DNA of 64,000 bases from Ctenosaura bakeri (Eukaryota > Chordata > Lepidosauria > Squamata > Iguanidae): positions 248,001 through 312,000 of the forward strand of contig CAOLHI010001653.1 of the NCBI GenBank assembly GCA_948474755.1, read 5' to 3'. Positions 44,022-55,313 of this stretch are shown here, piece by piece (position 1 is the stretch's first letter; each line of letters opens with the position of its first letter). Both the position numbers and the translations under genes were made by a program. The notes beneath the pieces are model-generated. The model was not told the origin of the DNA. It did no database searches and saw nothing but the letters and a program-made list of their open reading frames with translations.

Positions 44022-44775
44022 CTAGTTACAGGTTGTTACTTTACTTGTGTTACCTTGGATGAAACAAAAAAAAAACTAGTTACAGGTTGTTACTTTACTT
44101 GTGTTACCTTGGATGAAACAAAAAAAAAACTAGTTACAGGTTGTTACTTTACTTGTGTTACCTTGGATGAAACAAAAAAAAAAACTAGTTACAGGTTGTT
44201 ACTTTACTTGTGTTACCTTGGATGAAACAACAAAAAAAAAACTAGTTACAGGTTGTTACTTTACTTGTGTTACCTTGGATGAAACAAAAAAAAAACTAGT
44301 TACAGGTTGTTACTTTACTTGTGTTACCTTGGATGAAACAAAAAAAAAACTAGTTACAGGTTGTTACTTTACTTGTGTTACCTTGGATGAAACAAAAAAA
44401 AAAACTAGTTACAGGTTGTTACTTTACTTGTGTTACCTTGGATGAAACAACAAAAAAAAACTAGTTACAGGTTGTTACTTTACTTGTGTTACCTTGGATG
44501 AAACAAAAAAAAAACTAGTTACAGGTTGTTACTTTACTTGTGTTACCTTGGATGAAACAAAAAAAAAACTAGTTACAGGTTGTTACTTTACTTGTGTTAC
44601 CTTGGATGAAACAAAAAAAAAACTAGTTACAGGTTGTTACTTTACTTGTGTTACCTTGGATGAAACAAAAAAAAAACTAGTTACAGGTTGTTACTTTACT
44701 CGTGTTACCTTGGATGAAACAAAAAAAAAACTAGTTACAGGTTGTTACTTTACTTGTGTTACCTTGGATGAAACA
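44022..44775 (+). repeat. minisatellite, 14 copies of a 54-57 bp unit
   Basis: Units begin at 44022, 44076, 44130, 44185, 44242, 44296, 44350, 44405, 44461, 44515, 44569, 44623, 44677 and 44731. Each reads CTAGTTACAGGTTGTTACTT, TACTTGTGTTACCTTGGATG, AAAC then an A-run. Units differ almost only in A-run length, an extra CAA (units 4 and 8) and one T-to-C change (unit 13). The spacing 54-54-55-57 is followed by 54-54-55-56, indicating duplication of a four-unit block. Because most units are 54 bp, frames stay open through the array; this is not coding. Confidence 0.97.
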
Positions 44776-45677
44776 GTCTGAAAGTATCTTGCACAGATCG
44801 TTGGGGTTGTTTTCCCTTCTAATGTTGCAAGTGGCCTGTTAAGTAGTTTAGCCTGATGGAGAGCGTGATTTGTACCAAGGCTGAACAGCAAACAGCCTTG
44901 CTTATCCCAGCCTTTCTTGGGCCACATCTGCTCCATGCTACTAAGTTTTTGGCATGGCTTACAAACGTTGTTTTTCTCAACTGCAATATACAATCTCTCA
45001 GCATGGACAGTGAACTGTCTGTGTGCTCTTAGACCAAATCCCCCACTCCAACTCTTTCATTAGACTAGCAGAAAGCCTGCTGCAGGCCTGTATATGGAAC
45101 CCTGTGAAGAAGCCAAATATAACTGTTCAAATAAACTAGCACTCTGTTTCTCCCAGAACTGTTCAGCTTGATCATCTCGTAACCATGTGTAATTGCATAA
45201 TTTGTAGTGGACGTGACACATTTACTAGAGAAGCTAATAGCTAAATTTTGTTGTTTCTTGCATCTGTGGATAGAAGTTTCCTGGCCACTAGTTGCCATAT
45301 GCAAAATCTGATTTGTGCAGAGGAATATGTTGAAATTAGATATTCTAGCCAAAGCAGATTTGGCAGGTATGTTGTAAAAGCAATGGAAGCAAATGGAAGC
45401 TCTAAAGTTGTAAGTGAAAGCACCCTCCTTCACCAATGACTGTGAAATGAATGGCTTGCTGTTTCAAGTCCAAAAGAGGGAAATACATGCAGTTATTTGC
45501 ACAAGTATTTTGTCTCAAATGGATATTTTTGTTCACCTGGAAGCAAAATTGTTACCCCAAAACCATGGGACCCTGTAAGGTCCTATATCAGAAACCACAA
45601 TTAAATGTAAAAATGGGGAATGAATTAACTCAAACTAAGAACAATGCAAGAGAGGGGTGACTTCAGGACCTTTTCAC
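44776..45677. other. first-intron sequence, nothing recognised
   Basis: No coding exon or known repeat is apparent. Confidence 0.4.
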
Positions 45678-46560
45678 CTTTGTTTACCAGGTCACTGCAA
45701 AAAAAGATCAGTCAGAAAACTTATAGTACCATTTAAATGTGTTTTATTGGGGGAAAATATACACACACTCACACACAAATAAACACACACAAGCAATCAC
45801 ACAAGGCTAACTGAAAAAGAAGGGAGGAAAATTGATAGAGGGAATAGAAAAGGGATTTGGGGGGATATTTGCCATCAAGGGAGAAGTAGAGAAATGGTGA
45901 TGGTGCTTGGGCTGATGCCCAAACAAACCAACAAGGAGGTCCCCTGAAATTGAAGTGCTGAGTGTAGAACCCAAAATCAGGGTCCTTTATACCCAAAAAT
46001 GTGCCCTGGAGGTGTGACTTTCTGTTTGGACAACAAAGGATTTCCAGGGTGGACAAAAGAGACAGGATGGATTAACGGTTGTTAATGTGTGAAGGAAACA
46101 TGTTGATTTTTAACATGTGGATGGCAAAAGATTTTGATGGCAATGTGATCATAGATCATGAAAAGGATCATAGGTGTGAAGATAATGCAATTATGGATTT
46201 GTTTGAAATCTTCCTGGTTTCCTGAACCAGTGCTATCAACCAAAAGCTCTTTGTTTGAAGTTTCCAGCAAATGGGTGTCAGATTTTTCATGGCTTGGTCT
46301 TCCATAGGACATGCAAACCACAGGGAGTTTGGCTCTTTTTGGAGATGCCTTTTGTTTTCCTTGCAAGAGCCCTTCTTAGCCATGCTTGGGGCACCTCTGA
46401 CCTGTTTCTCCAGTCAGTTCCTTTTCCACATGGCCTTATCCAGTCATTGTTATATGGTTTCTATTTTATGCCAATTAAATGTATCTGCCAATTAATATAT
46501 CTTTCCAATAAAACCATCAGAGCAGTGGCGTTACAGAACAGTTCCTCCTGGTAAACAAAG
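45678..46560. mobile_element. 883-bp block with 14-bp perfect terminal inverted repeats
   Basis: The left end CTTTGTTTACCAGG (45678-45691) is the exact reverse complement of the right end CCTGGTAAACAAAG (46547-46560). Inside is a CA-rich tract (about 45763-45793) and CCAATAAAACC near the right end. Read as TGTTTACC...GGTAAACA it would also have LTR-like TG...CA ends. No target duplication is evident and no transposase or RT is encoded. Confidence 0.45.
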
Positions 46561-46668
46561 ATCTATTCTTTTACAACATATATTAATCAGTCTGTATGTA
46601 GGACAGGGAAGTTTCTGAACTTCCCTGTTCACTGAGCTATTTATCTTTCTCTCACCATCTTGTTTTAG

Positions 46669-46882
46669 GAAAGAGAATCCAAAATGGAGGACTGTGTAGA
46701 GACTCTGAAGGATGAAGAGGACGCATTATGGGAGAACGTGGAGTGCAACCGTCATATGTTGACCCGCTACATCAACCCAGCCAAGCTGACACCCTACCTG
46801 CGTCAGTGTAAAGTTGTGGATGAGCAAGATGAGGATGAGGTGCTCAACTCGCCCATGCTGCTCTCCAAAATCAACCGAGCAG
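46669..46882 (+). CDS. CARD11: CARD11 coding exon 1 (start codon, first half of CARD)
   Basis: The exon follows a pyrimidine-rich acceptor (TTGTTTTAG) and ends at the donor GCAG|GTAGG. The ATG at 46684-46686 has A at -3 and G at +4, a strong Kozak context. It encodes residues 1-66 and the first base of codon 67. The segment [17 protein letters not shown] and the downstream TRYINPAK...LRQC region match the first helices of the CARD11 CARD. Residues known to matter in human CARD11 are kept: human Cys28, Arg30, Arg35, Lys41 and Cys49 correspond to Cys21, Arg23, Arg28, Lys34 and Cys42 here. The ATG corresponds to human Met8, so the human N-terminal leader MPGGGPE is absent. The frame is open back to the acceptor (E-R-E-S-K), so an upstream start in an earlier exon is not excluded. 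A differing spot is MLLSK where human has MLPSK. Confidence 0.95.
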
Positions 46883-47719
46883 GTAGGAACAGGTCGGCTG
46901 AATCTATGCCAAAAGCTGGGTTAAAGGGGTCAGGACCCTGGAACATCTCTAGAAACACAGTTCCCTTAGTGCACATGCAAAGTTCCCCTTGCAGGTCCAA
47001 GGGAGAAGGTGGAACTGAGCCCCTCTCCTGGGCCCTAGCTGGTTGAAGGGGAGTACAGTCTCAGAGGCTCTCTGCCTCTTGGCTTGCATTGCATCTGGAA
47101 AATGGGACTATGATGGGCAGCAAACATTCCCAACTTTTGGGGAGGGTGAGGGGAGAGAGCACCACAGCCTTCCTCTCCCCAGGAACACAAGAGGACATGG
47201 AGGGTGACTCTTGTGTATATGTGTGTGTTGTCAGCAACAGCATGGACTCCCTGGCTGTTGAGACACTGGAGCATGTGTTCCAAGTGGCGTAGCTTTGCTT
47301 ATGCCAGTTCAGGCTTGATGATGAGATGTTTGCTGTGGGAACATTTATATCAGATTCAATGCTTCTCTTAAGGTTAAGCCAAGGGAGTGATTGGCCCTGG
47401 AACAGGATTACTGATCCTCAGCAGCCACGAATCCTCCTTGCTTATCACAAGTTTCAAACAAGCATGTTGATTGTTCAAAAGAAGGAAAAGCTGAAATTGT
47501 TGCCCATTGTGGACTAGTGTGGGAAGAGTATTGGCATACAATGCCTGCGCTGGGCATGTCTGCAAGTACAAAAGTAAAGACAGGTTATGAACCGGCAAAG
47601 ATGTTATTTAAGGGATTTTGAAAGGTTCTGGAACTGCAAAATATCCTGAAGAAAAGAATCTTATAGGAGTTGTAGCCACATGAGAAGTTACCTTATTGGA
47701 AGACCTTATTGGTCTGTTT

Positions 47720-47884
47720 AATTCTGTATCATTGAAGCCAGACGGTCTCAGGAATGAACTAGGAGACCAGTGTTCAAACCCCGGCTTAGCCATGAAAATC
47801 CTCCCTAACCTGCAAACCCCAGGATTCCATAGGACATTGAAAGTGGAATAGTAGCCCTATAACAGTCTAGTGCAGAAATGGCCC
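47720..47884. mobile_element. SINE head fragment joined to a palindromic family A right half
   Basis: 47720-47798 has ACTAGGAGACCAGTGTTCAA and CGGCTTAGCCATGAAAATC from a SINE head. 47801-47884 has ACCTGCAAACCCCAGGATTC, CATAGGACATTGAAAGTGG and AACAGTCTAGTGCAGAAATG from family A, inserted into the SINE and since truncated. Confidence 0.6.
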
Positions 47885-48349
47885 AAGTCTCAGGATTTAT
47901 TTCTTCCCAGCCCATGTCTCTTCCCACTTTGATCACTCCATATCAAACAGGGATCTTTTTTTTTTTTTTCTTATTTCATTCTGGCATGCATGTAAGAATA
48001 AATAATGTAAAAAGTTGTATTCCTGGTGGGTCAAATCACAACAGGTTTTGCAGATTTATTTCTTTTAAAAAAAAAACAGTTGGAGGCCTTTTGCAAAAAC
48101 GTTGATTTTGCACACATACATAAAAAGTATATCTGCATGAAATAGTAACTTTTTTTTTTGAACATGAAACAACTCACTTTGCACAAAATGCAATATTTTT
48201 TGATAGAAAAATGTTGGGTCTTCATGCAAAAAAAAGTGTGGTTTTTTGCATAGATGAATTTTTTTTTATGTCTAAGGAAGCTGATTGGCTATTTTAACTT
48301 TCTGGCTCTATTTTGCAGAGTTCTGCTCAGTTGTCTTGTCAAAGTGTGA

Positions 48350-48526
<177 letters not shown>

Positions 48527-49382
48527 TGAATCATCTAAAAGGATCAAGGTTGAGAACAACTAGTCCACACAATGGCTAGGAAGATACATTCAGGAAGCCC
48601 ACAAGCAGAACATAAAAGCAATAATCAATGCTTGCTGCTCTATCCTTCCAGCCATAGATGTCAGTTGTATACTGCTCCTGCTTTTGACCAGTGCCCTGTG
48701 GGTTTGTCCAATCATCTTTTAAAGCCATTTAAGCCTTGGGATCACGACCACAGCTTGCAGCAGCAAATTCCATAAAGCAATTTATGTTTTGTGTGAAGAC
48801 ATAATCCATTCTCCATCTCCTGATGTAGACAGCCATCAGAAGACAAAGAGGTAGACTTACGATAATGCTCAGGGAAGTAGAAGGTGGTAGGACAGGAGGA
48901 AAAATCCACATTACACATGGATTGGGTCTCTCAAAAAAGCCATGGTCCTATGTTTGTAAAACCTGAGTCAGGCTGCAGCTGGTTGGAACTCTTGGAAGTA
49001 TCATTTCGTAGGATTGCCATAAATCAAAGCTGACTTTATTTATTACTCTGCCTTTCTCTAAGGATTGGAACTTAAGGCAGCTTGCATCACATAGCAACAT
49101 CTGATGCAAAGTGATGGTGAATAAAAACAACAACTTCTGGTGTAAAATATCTGTTATTTTGAACCAGAACAACCAGTGGAGGGCTTACTTTAGGGTAACT
49201 TCATTGACTGGTCAAGAGGAACTGTGGTATTTTGGTTTCTGTTGTGTTTCTCAAGATAAATTCCATGGGCCAGAAGTACTTGGCTCTTAAACTCAGTACT
49301 TACTGCTTCTCGTGAGTGTTGATGTACTAACACTGGGCACATTGGCTGTGGCTACCTTGTTTTCAATGTATTTTCTTTTCAG

Positions 49383-49708
49383 TAGAAGAGGGTCATGAAG
49401 GCCTCACTCATTTCCTAATGAATGAGATCATTAAGCTCCAGCAACAGGTCAAGGCAAAGGATGCCCAGCGCTGTGAGCTCCTAGCCAAGTCCCGTCAGTT
49501 GGAGGATGAGAGGAAGCAGCTGAAGCTCAACAAGATAGAGTTGCTGACCTTCCAGGAGAGGTACAACAAGATGAAGGAGGAGCGAAACAACTACAATGAT
49601 GAACTGGTCAAGGTTAAGGATGAGAACTACAACTTGGCCATGAGGTACGCCCAACTGAGTGAAGAAAAGAACATGGCGGTGATGAGAAGCCGAGACCTCC
49701 AGCTAGAG
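49383..49708 (+). CDS. CARD11: CARD11 coding exon 3 (CARD-coiled-coil junction and first coiled coil)
   Basis: It starts after TTTCTTTTCAG and ends at TAGAG|GTGAGT. Two bases complete Val113, then residues 114-221 follow and the exon ends in phase 0. It opens with [15 protein letters not shown], the latch segment between CARD and coiled coil where many activating lymphoma mutations of human CARD11 fall. It continues with charged heptad sequence ([17 protein letters not shown], then [16 protein letters not shown], then [16 protein letters not shown]). The coiled coil drives oligomerisation of the scaffold. Differences from human are conservative (for example [10 protein letters not shown] for RQLEDEKKQL) and cluster in the surface positions before the TFQERY motif. 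Confidence 0.95.
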
Positions 49709-50315
49709 GTGAGTGGTGGGGAACTGGGGTGTCTTGTTCAAAGCCGAGGCTGCTGTGACTCATTGGTTGCTTTGGCTTTGTGTGAGGTTGTGACAGAAAG
49801 GACACTTCTTTAAAAAAAATCCTCTCAGGCAGGATGAAGGAACATGGGTCCCTCAGAAACCCTTCTTTCTGCACATAAAAACTTATTTTTGAGCAGGAAA
49901 TAGTGGGAAAGCCTACTGTTTTTGTGCAAAAAGGTTGTGCTTTTTTTGCATGCAAAACAATTTTTTCACCTGCACAATTTTTTGCAAAGGAAGAGTACCC
50001 AAATGCCCCCCAAAAGTACAAAAAGCCTTGTAAATTACCCAACTGCAAGAAAAGTTTGAAAATTATCCATTCTTGCATGCAAGTATGCAGCAAGTGAAGA
50101 TTTACAGCCCAAGATTCCTTCGTTTTTATTCAATAATTCACAGTGCCGGTTGGGATATGAAAGCTGGAGGCACTGTGCATGAAATACAAGCTATTTATTT
50201 GCTCACTGAGTGGCGTGTCCATTAATTTTGGGCACAGTGCTACTAGAGGCGTAGTCTCTCAACTGGCTTGTTTTGTCTGCCTTGTTTTTCTCTCTCCTTT
50301 TGTGGGATGTGCTAG

Positions 50316-50510
<195 letters not shown>

Positions 50511-51199
50511 TAAAAAGAACAGAACACAGTGTTGGATACAGATTTCAGAGTCCAATTTCCCTGCTTTTCTTCCACATTTTTTGGCCTTGTGTTTCTGGAG
50601 GCAGCCTTGACAGAAACCTGGAAGGCCCAAAAGGTTGCTGAATAAGACTTGTCAGATCAGGTGAAGTTTCAGTGCTGTAGGGAGCACGGCTTGTGTCACC
50701 TGGGAGGTGGGTTTCAGAATCCTTGTTAGCATCATGGCCCAATGTTAACAGCTGTCCAGTGGCATGAACAGGTTCATTGCTACAAGTGACCTCGTGAATA
50801 CTTTCTACCTTCTCTTTACAGTTTGAAGCTAGGAAAAGATATGAAGGCCAAGAATGTCCTGGGGGAGTTAATTTTTCCTCTGTTGCTAACCTGCTTGTAC
50901 AATTCTCATTGCTATGGTGGGGAGAGATGGGTTGCACTTTGATTTTCTTTGTTTATTTCTGCACTATATAACCCTTGAGGATCCATCTTCCATTGGACTC
51001 AGCCTGCGAGGGAATGAATGCTGACCCACATGCCCTGTATAGGCAACAATAAGGATTTGGTTTGACTGCCAGCCAAAGAGATAAGTCTAGGTAGAATTTG
51101 CTTAGGGGTCCAGTTCTACCGTTGGCTAGGAGGGGGGCTGGACCTCATCAGTGACAGTGCTGACAGTTTCTCTGATGTGGACCATCTGCAGCTCTTTTT

Positions 51200-51420
51200 G
51201 CTGAGTTGGTATGTGCTTTCAAGTCACTTCTGACTTAGGGCAACCCCAAAGTGACCCTATCACAGGGTTTTCTTGGCAGGATTTATTCAGAAGGGGTTTT
51301 GTTATTGCCTTCCTCTGTGGCTGAAAGACCACAATTTGCCCAAGGTCACCTGGTGGGTTTCCATGGCCAAGCTGGATTCAAACCCTGGTCTCCCAGTGTC
51401 CTAATCCAAACTCAAAGTAC
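51200..51420 (-). mobile_element. Sauria-type tRNA-derived SINE
   Basis: Reverse orientation: GTGCTTTCAAGTCACTTCTG, ACTTAGGGCAACCCC, CCCTATCACAGGGTTTTCTT, GGCAGGATTTATTCAGAAGG, CCCAAGGTCACCTGGTGGGT, TTCCATGGCCAAGCTGG and head ACCCTGGTCTCCCAGTGTCC. Confidence 0.82.
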
Positions 51421-51441
51421 TCAATAAAGGTTATGCTAGAG

Positions 51442-51645
51442 GGAGCCAAGGTGGTATAGTGGTTTGAGCACTGAATCACAACCCTGGAGATCAAGGTTTG
51501 ATCCCTCACTTGGCCATGGAAACCTACTGGGTGACCATGGATGGATCACACCCCCTCAGCCCCCACAAAAAACTGTCATAGGTTCCTCTTAGGGTCACTA
51601 TAACTCAGAAACAACTTGAAGGCACACAACAACAACAATAGCAGT
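51442..51645 (+). mobile_element. Sauria-type tRNA-derived SINE with (ACA)n tail
   Basis: Head GAGCCAAGGTGGTATAGTGG and TTTGAGCACTGAATCACAAC, then CTTGGCCATGGAAACCTACT, GGGTGACCATGG, GTCACTATAACTCAGAAACA and tail ACTTGAAGGCACACAACAAC. It stands head to head with the element at 51200-51420. Confidence 0.85.
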
Positions 51646-53049
51646 AATGTGTGTCAGTGTCCAACACCAAAAGAACTCTTGGGGAGGCCTGGAACTCTAC
51701 CCAGTTCCTGATCCAGACAAAATCCCATGACAAGAGGAAGCTAAATCAGTTGTGGAAAATATTAAAGTAAATCATGCAATAAGGGAAAATATCAATTATG
51801 CATGTTTTGTATAATTTATACGGATGACAGCTTTTGCGATAGGAGAACTTTCAGCTCAGAGTACACACCAGCTGGTTTAGATAGTGCTTTTCCTGTGTGT
51901 TCAAACAGGTGCTGTAGAGCTCATAAATTCTTCCTACCAATGACCTTTTAAGGAAGGCTGCAATGATTATGCCTTTGTGGCATACGGAAGATAGCTGAAG
52001 CTGTGAGAATTGTGGGTTGCATGATAGCAGCCAAGGAGTTTCTGCCTAAAATAAAATGATTTAAAATGGGGAATTCACAGTTCACAGCTGAATCACTTAA
52101 ACATAGGATATGTTCGATAAGCCACAGTTTGTATTAACCATGGCTTATTGCTTAAGCCAGCTATTGCACAAGAGATGACTAAACTGTGGCTTCTCCTCCC
52201 TATTCCTGGTTATTTCTCTTTGTCAGCTCCAGTTTCAGGCTGAGCAGGTTGGAAAACAAGTCCAGGAGAAGCCATCATTGTTGCTTCTCAATGGACAACA
52301 TGTCATGGTTTTAAACATAGTTAGGGTTTGTAATCCAGTAACAAACCACAGTTTTAAATTGGCTAGTTAAGAAAGCCAAGGATTAGCAGAGAGCTTTGTG
52401 CATCATAATAAGACAGTTTTGGACAAACCACATGTGTAAACGCGATCCTTATGTTACAACAGTTCTGAATCTGTCTCATGCCTTGATATAAGAGTACAAT
52501 TTTAGACACATGAAGAATGTGGTTTAAAAATATCAAAGCCAAATTAATTTCCCTGCTGCTTTATAAGAGCCCAGTCCCTTCTGAAGTGGAAACTAAGCGG
52601 TGTTGATTTTCATAACCCCATTGATATCCAAACAACCCTCCAGTTGATCCAGGGATTTAGTTCTATTTTAGGTGTGTTCTGCTGTGTAGCCTAGAATGAC
52701 ACTCTTCATATTCCCTTCTGCTTGGTTGTAGTCTTCCCAGGAGATGCATTGCAAATAGTAATTTGGAAGGTTGGGAGAGTTAATCAGCATGACTGACTTG
52801 AGCTTAATCACTGGTTGGAAATGAAGCAGTTGAGAAACAGAGCTGTAATTAATTGGAGCTACACCTGACTGTGGGTGCATGAGAGACATGACTACACAGC
52901 TCCGAACACTTTGTTCAGAGTACATCCAGCTTATATTTAAGCAGTAACCTGGTTGCCATAGGTGAGCAGAAAATCCCAAAGCGTGGGAGTATGTGTCCTC
53001 CTTGTTTGCTCATGAAAGTTAAGTTTGTTGCAAGAGGAGCAAAGCCATC

Positions 53050-53370
53050 TGGAGGCCTTCACAGGGCCTACCTAAGATATTTTGCTGCCTGAGGCAAAAA
53101 ATAAGATGGCACCCTTTTCCTCCATTCCATGTACAGAAGCTATCTGGACCCCTAGCTGAATCTTAGTTTTCAATACTGGGGGTGGAATATTCTCCCCTCC
53201 CACACCTGAGAACAACAGGTGATGTGCATGTGCGGAGGATGCACTGAGTGGTTACACACAGCTCTGTCCTCTAAGAGAAGGGAACATCTGAGAGTATAAA
53301 AAAGAAAAGAGAGGGGTTTACTGCTGTTGCTCTCCAATATCTGCTGCCCAAAGTGGTTGCCTCATTCTAC
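53050..53370. mobile_element. possible DNA-transposon remnant
   Basis: GGCCTACCTAAGATATTTTG, CTGCCTGAGGCAAAAAATAA and GATGGCACCC at the left, CTGCTGCCCAAAGTGGTTGC at the right, are recurrent reptile transposon-like wording (x-GCCTGAGGCAAAAAA). Weak evidence; class not determined. Confidence 0.3.
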
Positions 53371-54162
53371 CTAAGAGTAGAATGAAGAACTATGGATCTT
53401 TGCTCTTTGTCCCTCCTATGGCAGATCTAGCAAGCTGGTAAAAATGTTTGCAGGGTAAGTAACTTTTGTAGCTGAATAAATCCCACTGAGCTCAGTGGGA
53501 TCTATCTTTACATAAACATATGGGGTCAAGATATCTGTGGGATTTGGGTCTGAGATTGAACAGAGAGTTGTGTGTGAGAGAAAGTGCGTTCCACGATTTC
53601 TTTTTCTCTCTTTCCTTTCGCATGTCACATAGTTGTACCTTTTGACTCCTAGTTTATGAAATTACTTTTGGACGGCAAATTACTTACAAGCAGAGCGGGG
53701 AAAGCTAGACGCAGTTGAGAAGGAAACATTTGTTCTAGTCAGCAGCAATGATGACTCCAGGCGCGGATTTTTCGATTATTCATAGCGTGTTGTCCTGAAA
53801 TGGCTCCACGTGTCATAAGAGCTTCTCTTGTCACGGAGCAGAACCTAGGAGCAAATGCGCAAGAAATCAAATGCAAATCTGTGGGAAACACGCCAGGCAG
53901 AAAAGTTGTTTGTACACTGAGTTTAGAGGAAAATGAACAAGAGCTAGAAGGACCCACTCTTGAAGCTGTGAGATCCAGGGCCAGCTCTTGCAGATCCTGG
54001 GAGACAGCAGCAGCTCCTCCCCACATTCCTAATGATACTCCCTTGCTGGCCATTTCTCTGTCTTGGAGGACAATGTGCCATGTCCCTCTCCTGGGCTCTT
54101 AACCTAGCTTGTTGCCTTCAGGTATGATGGAGGACCCAATCCCATTGCTATACTTAAAGAAA

Positions 54163-54443
54163 GGCAACGGGTGCAAAGCTTTGCTGAGGAAACCTTTCCA
54201 AGAAAACCGGGTTGCTACCCATTGGCATCAGCTTGATACAAATACAAATATACCTTCAACTTGACTCCAACATAATGCAAGCTGAGCTTGACCTGGAAAG
54301 CCAAAACACATTGGTATAAGGAACCCAAAACTAGATGGATCAGTAGTCTGATGTTTGTTGTTATTTGTATCAAGCTGATGCCAATGGGTAGCAACCTGGT
54401 TTTCTTGGAAAGGTGTCTTCAGCAAAGCTTTGCACCCATTGCC
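54163..54443. repeat. 82-bp fold-back inverted repeat
   Basis: The left arm 54163-54244 and the right arm 54362-54443 are reverse complements without gaps and with only a few mismatches (for example GGTTGCTACCCATTGGCATC versus GATGCCAATGGGTAGCAACC). The loop is 117 bp. The right arm continues into a partial SINE body (54444-54545, GGAATGGGAGTTGCCCAAGG). Confidence 0.85.
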
Positions 54444-54639
54444 TTCCTTTAAGGCTGAGGGAATGGGAGTTGCCCAAGGCCCCTCAGTGAGCTTCCATGA
54501 CTGTGCGGGAATTCACACCACAGTCGCCTGGAGTTCTAGGTCTGCTCTTAAAACCAGGGCCCAGAGCAACAGAAAAGAAAGAAAAGGGGAAGCCTGTAAG
54601 GGATTTGTGATGCAGGAGATCAGAACTGGTTTCAGAGTG

Positions 54640-54950
54640 GGGATGGAAAGAATATTTTTAAAATATTCAGAAAGTGGTCTAAAAAATATGTTTTTTTCAT
54701 GTGCTGAGAAATCTTTATGAGAAGAATCCTAGATTGATGAGAATCTTTGCAGTTTGGAATTTATTCTGCGCAAAATTTGCATGTGGTTGTTTTACATAGA
54801 AAACCACATGCAAATTTTATACAGAATAAGTCCCGAATTGGGTAAACGATGTGGTTTTCAAATATTTTTTTTGCAGTGGGAAGAAAATTATTAAAATTAC
54901 TTGTTGCTTCCTTCAAAAATAAACTTGGTGAAGAATTACATCCCTATTTC
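54640..54950 (+). repeat. unclassified dispersed repeat, family E copy 2
   Basis: GGAAAGAATATTTTTAAAAT, TTGATGAGAATCTTTGCAG, AGAATAAGTCCCGAATTG and ATTACATCCCTATTTC, in the same order as 11786-12155. It contains an internal hairpin, AACCACATGCAAATTTT against AAATTTGCATGTGGTT. Confidence 0.55.
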
Positions 54951-55200
54951 AGAGAGGTGGGGAGGAATGGTATTCTTAAACAAGAAAGTTAGCCCAGTCC
55001 TGAGTCCACTCTCTTAGAATCTGCTCTTCTCTGTGGCTTGAGAATTGTTAGAGAATGTTTAGAAAGTGCATAGGGATTTTTCTTATTTTCTCCACATCCA
55101 TAAGAGTGGGAAACTTGGTGGAATATTACTGCCCCCCAAGTACCATAGAAATGGCCACACTATAAAGAATTTGCTTTAATGGTGCTACAAATACCTAGTT

Positions 55201-55313
55201 TAGGATGGGAATCCTGTGACTTCCTAGATGTGGTTGAACTGCAACTCCCAGTAGCCACAACTGATGATGAGTCACTCTGGGAATTGAAGTTCAGCAGTTG
55301 ATTCTCACCCCTT
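55201..55313. mobile_element. palindromic hAT-like relic, family B copy 7
   Basis: GATGGGAATCCTGTGACTTC, TTGAACTGCAACTCCCAG on the left; CTGGGAATTGAAGTTCAGCA and GTTGATTCTCACCCC on the right. Confidence 0.55.

Noticed and set aside
44022..44775. Regular array that superficially resembles a CRISPR array
   Set aside because: The whole unit is repeated, with no unique spacers, in a vertebrate intron.
43968..44781. Long repetitive open frames encoding repeats of LVTGCYFTCVTLDETKKK
   Set aside because: They exist only because the minisatellite unit is 54 bp, a multiple of three; there is no start context, homology or splice structure.
46883..47046. Read-through of the first CARD11 exon into a 120-residue protein
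   Set aside because: The donor GCAG|GTAGG and the continuation of homology at 48372 show that this is intron sequence.
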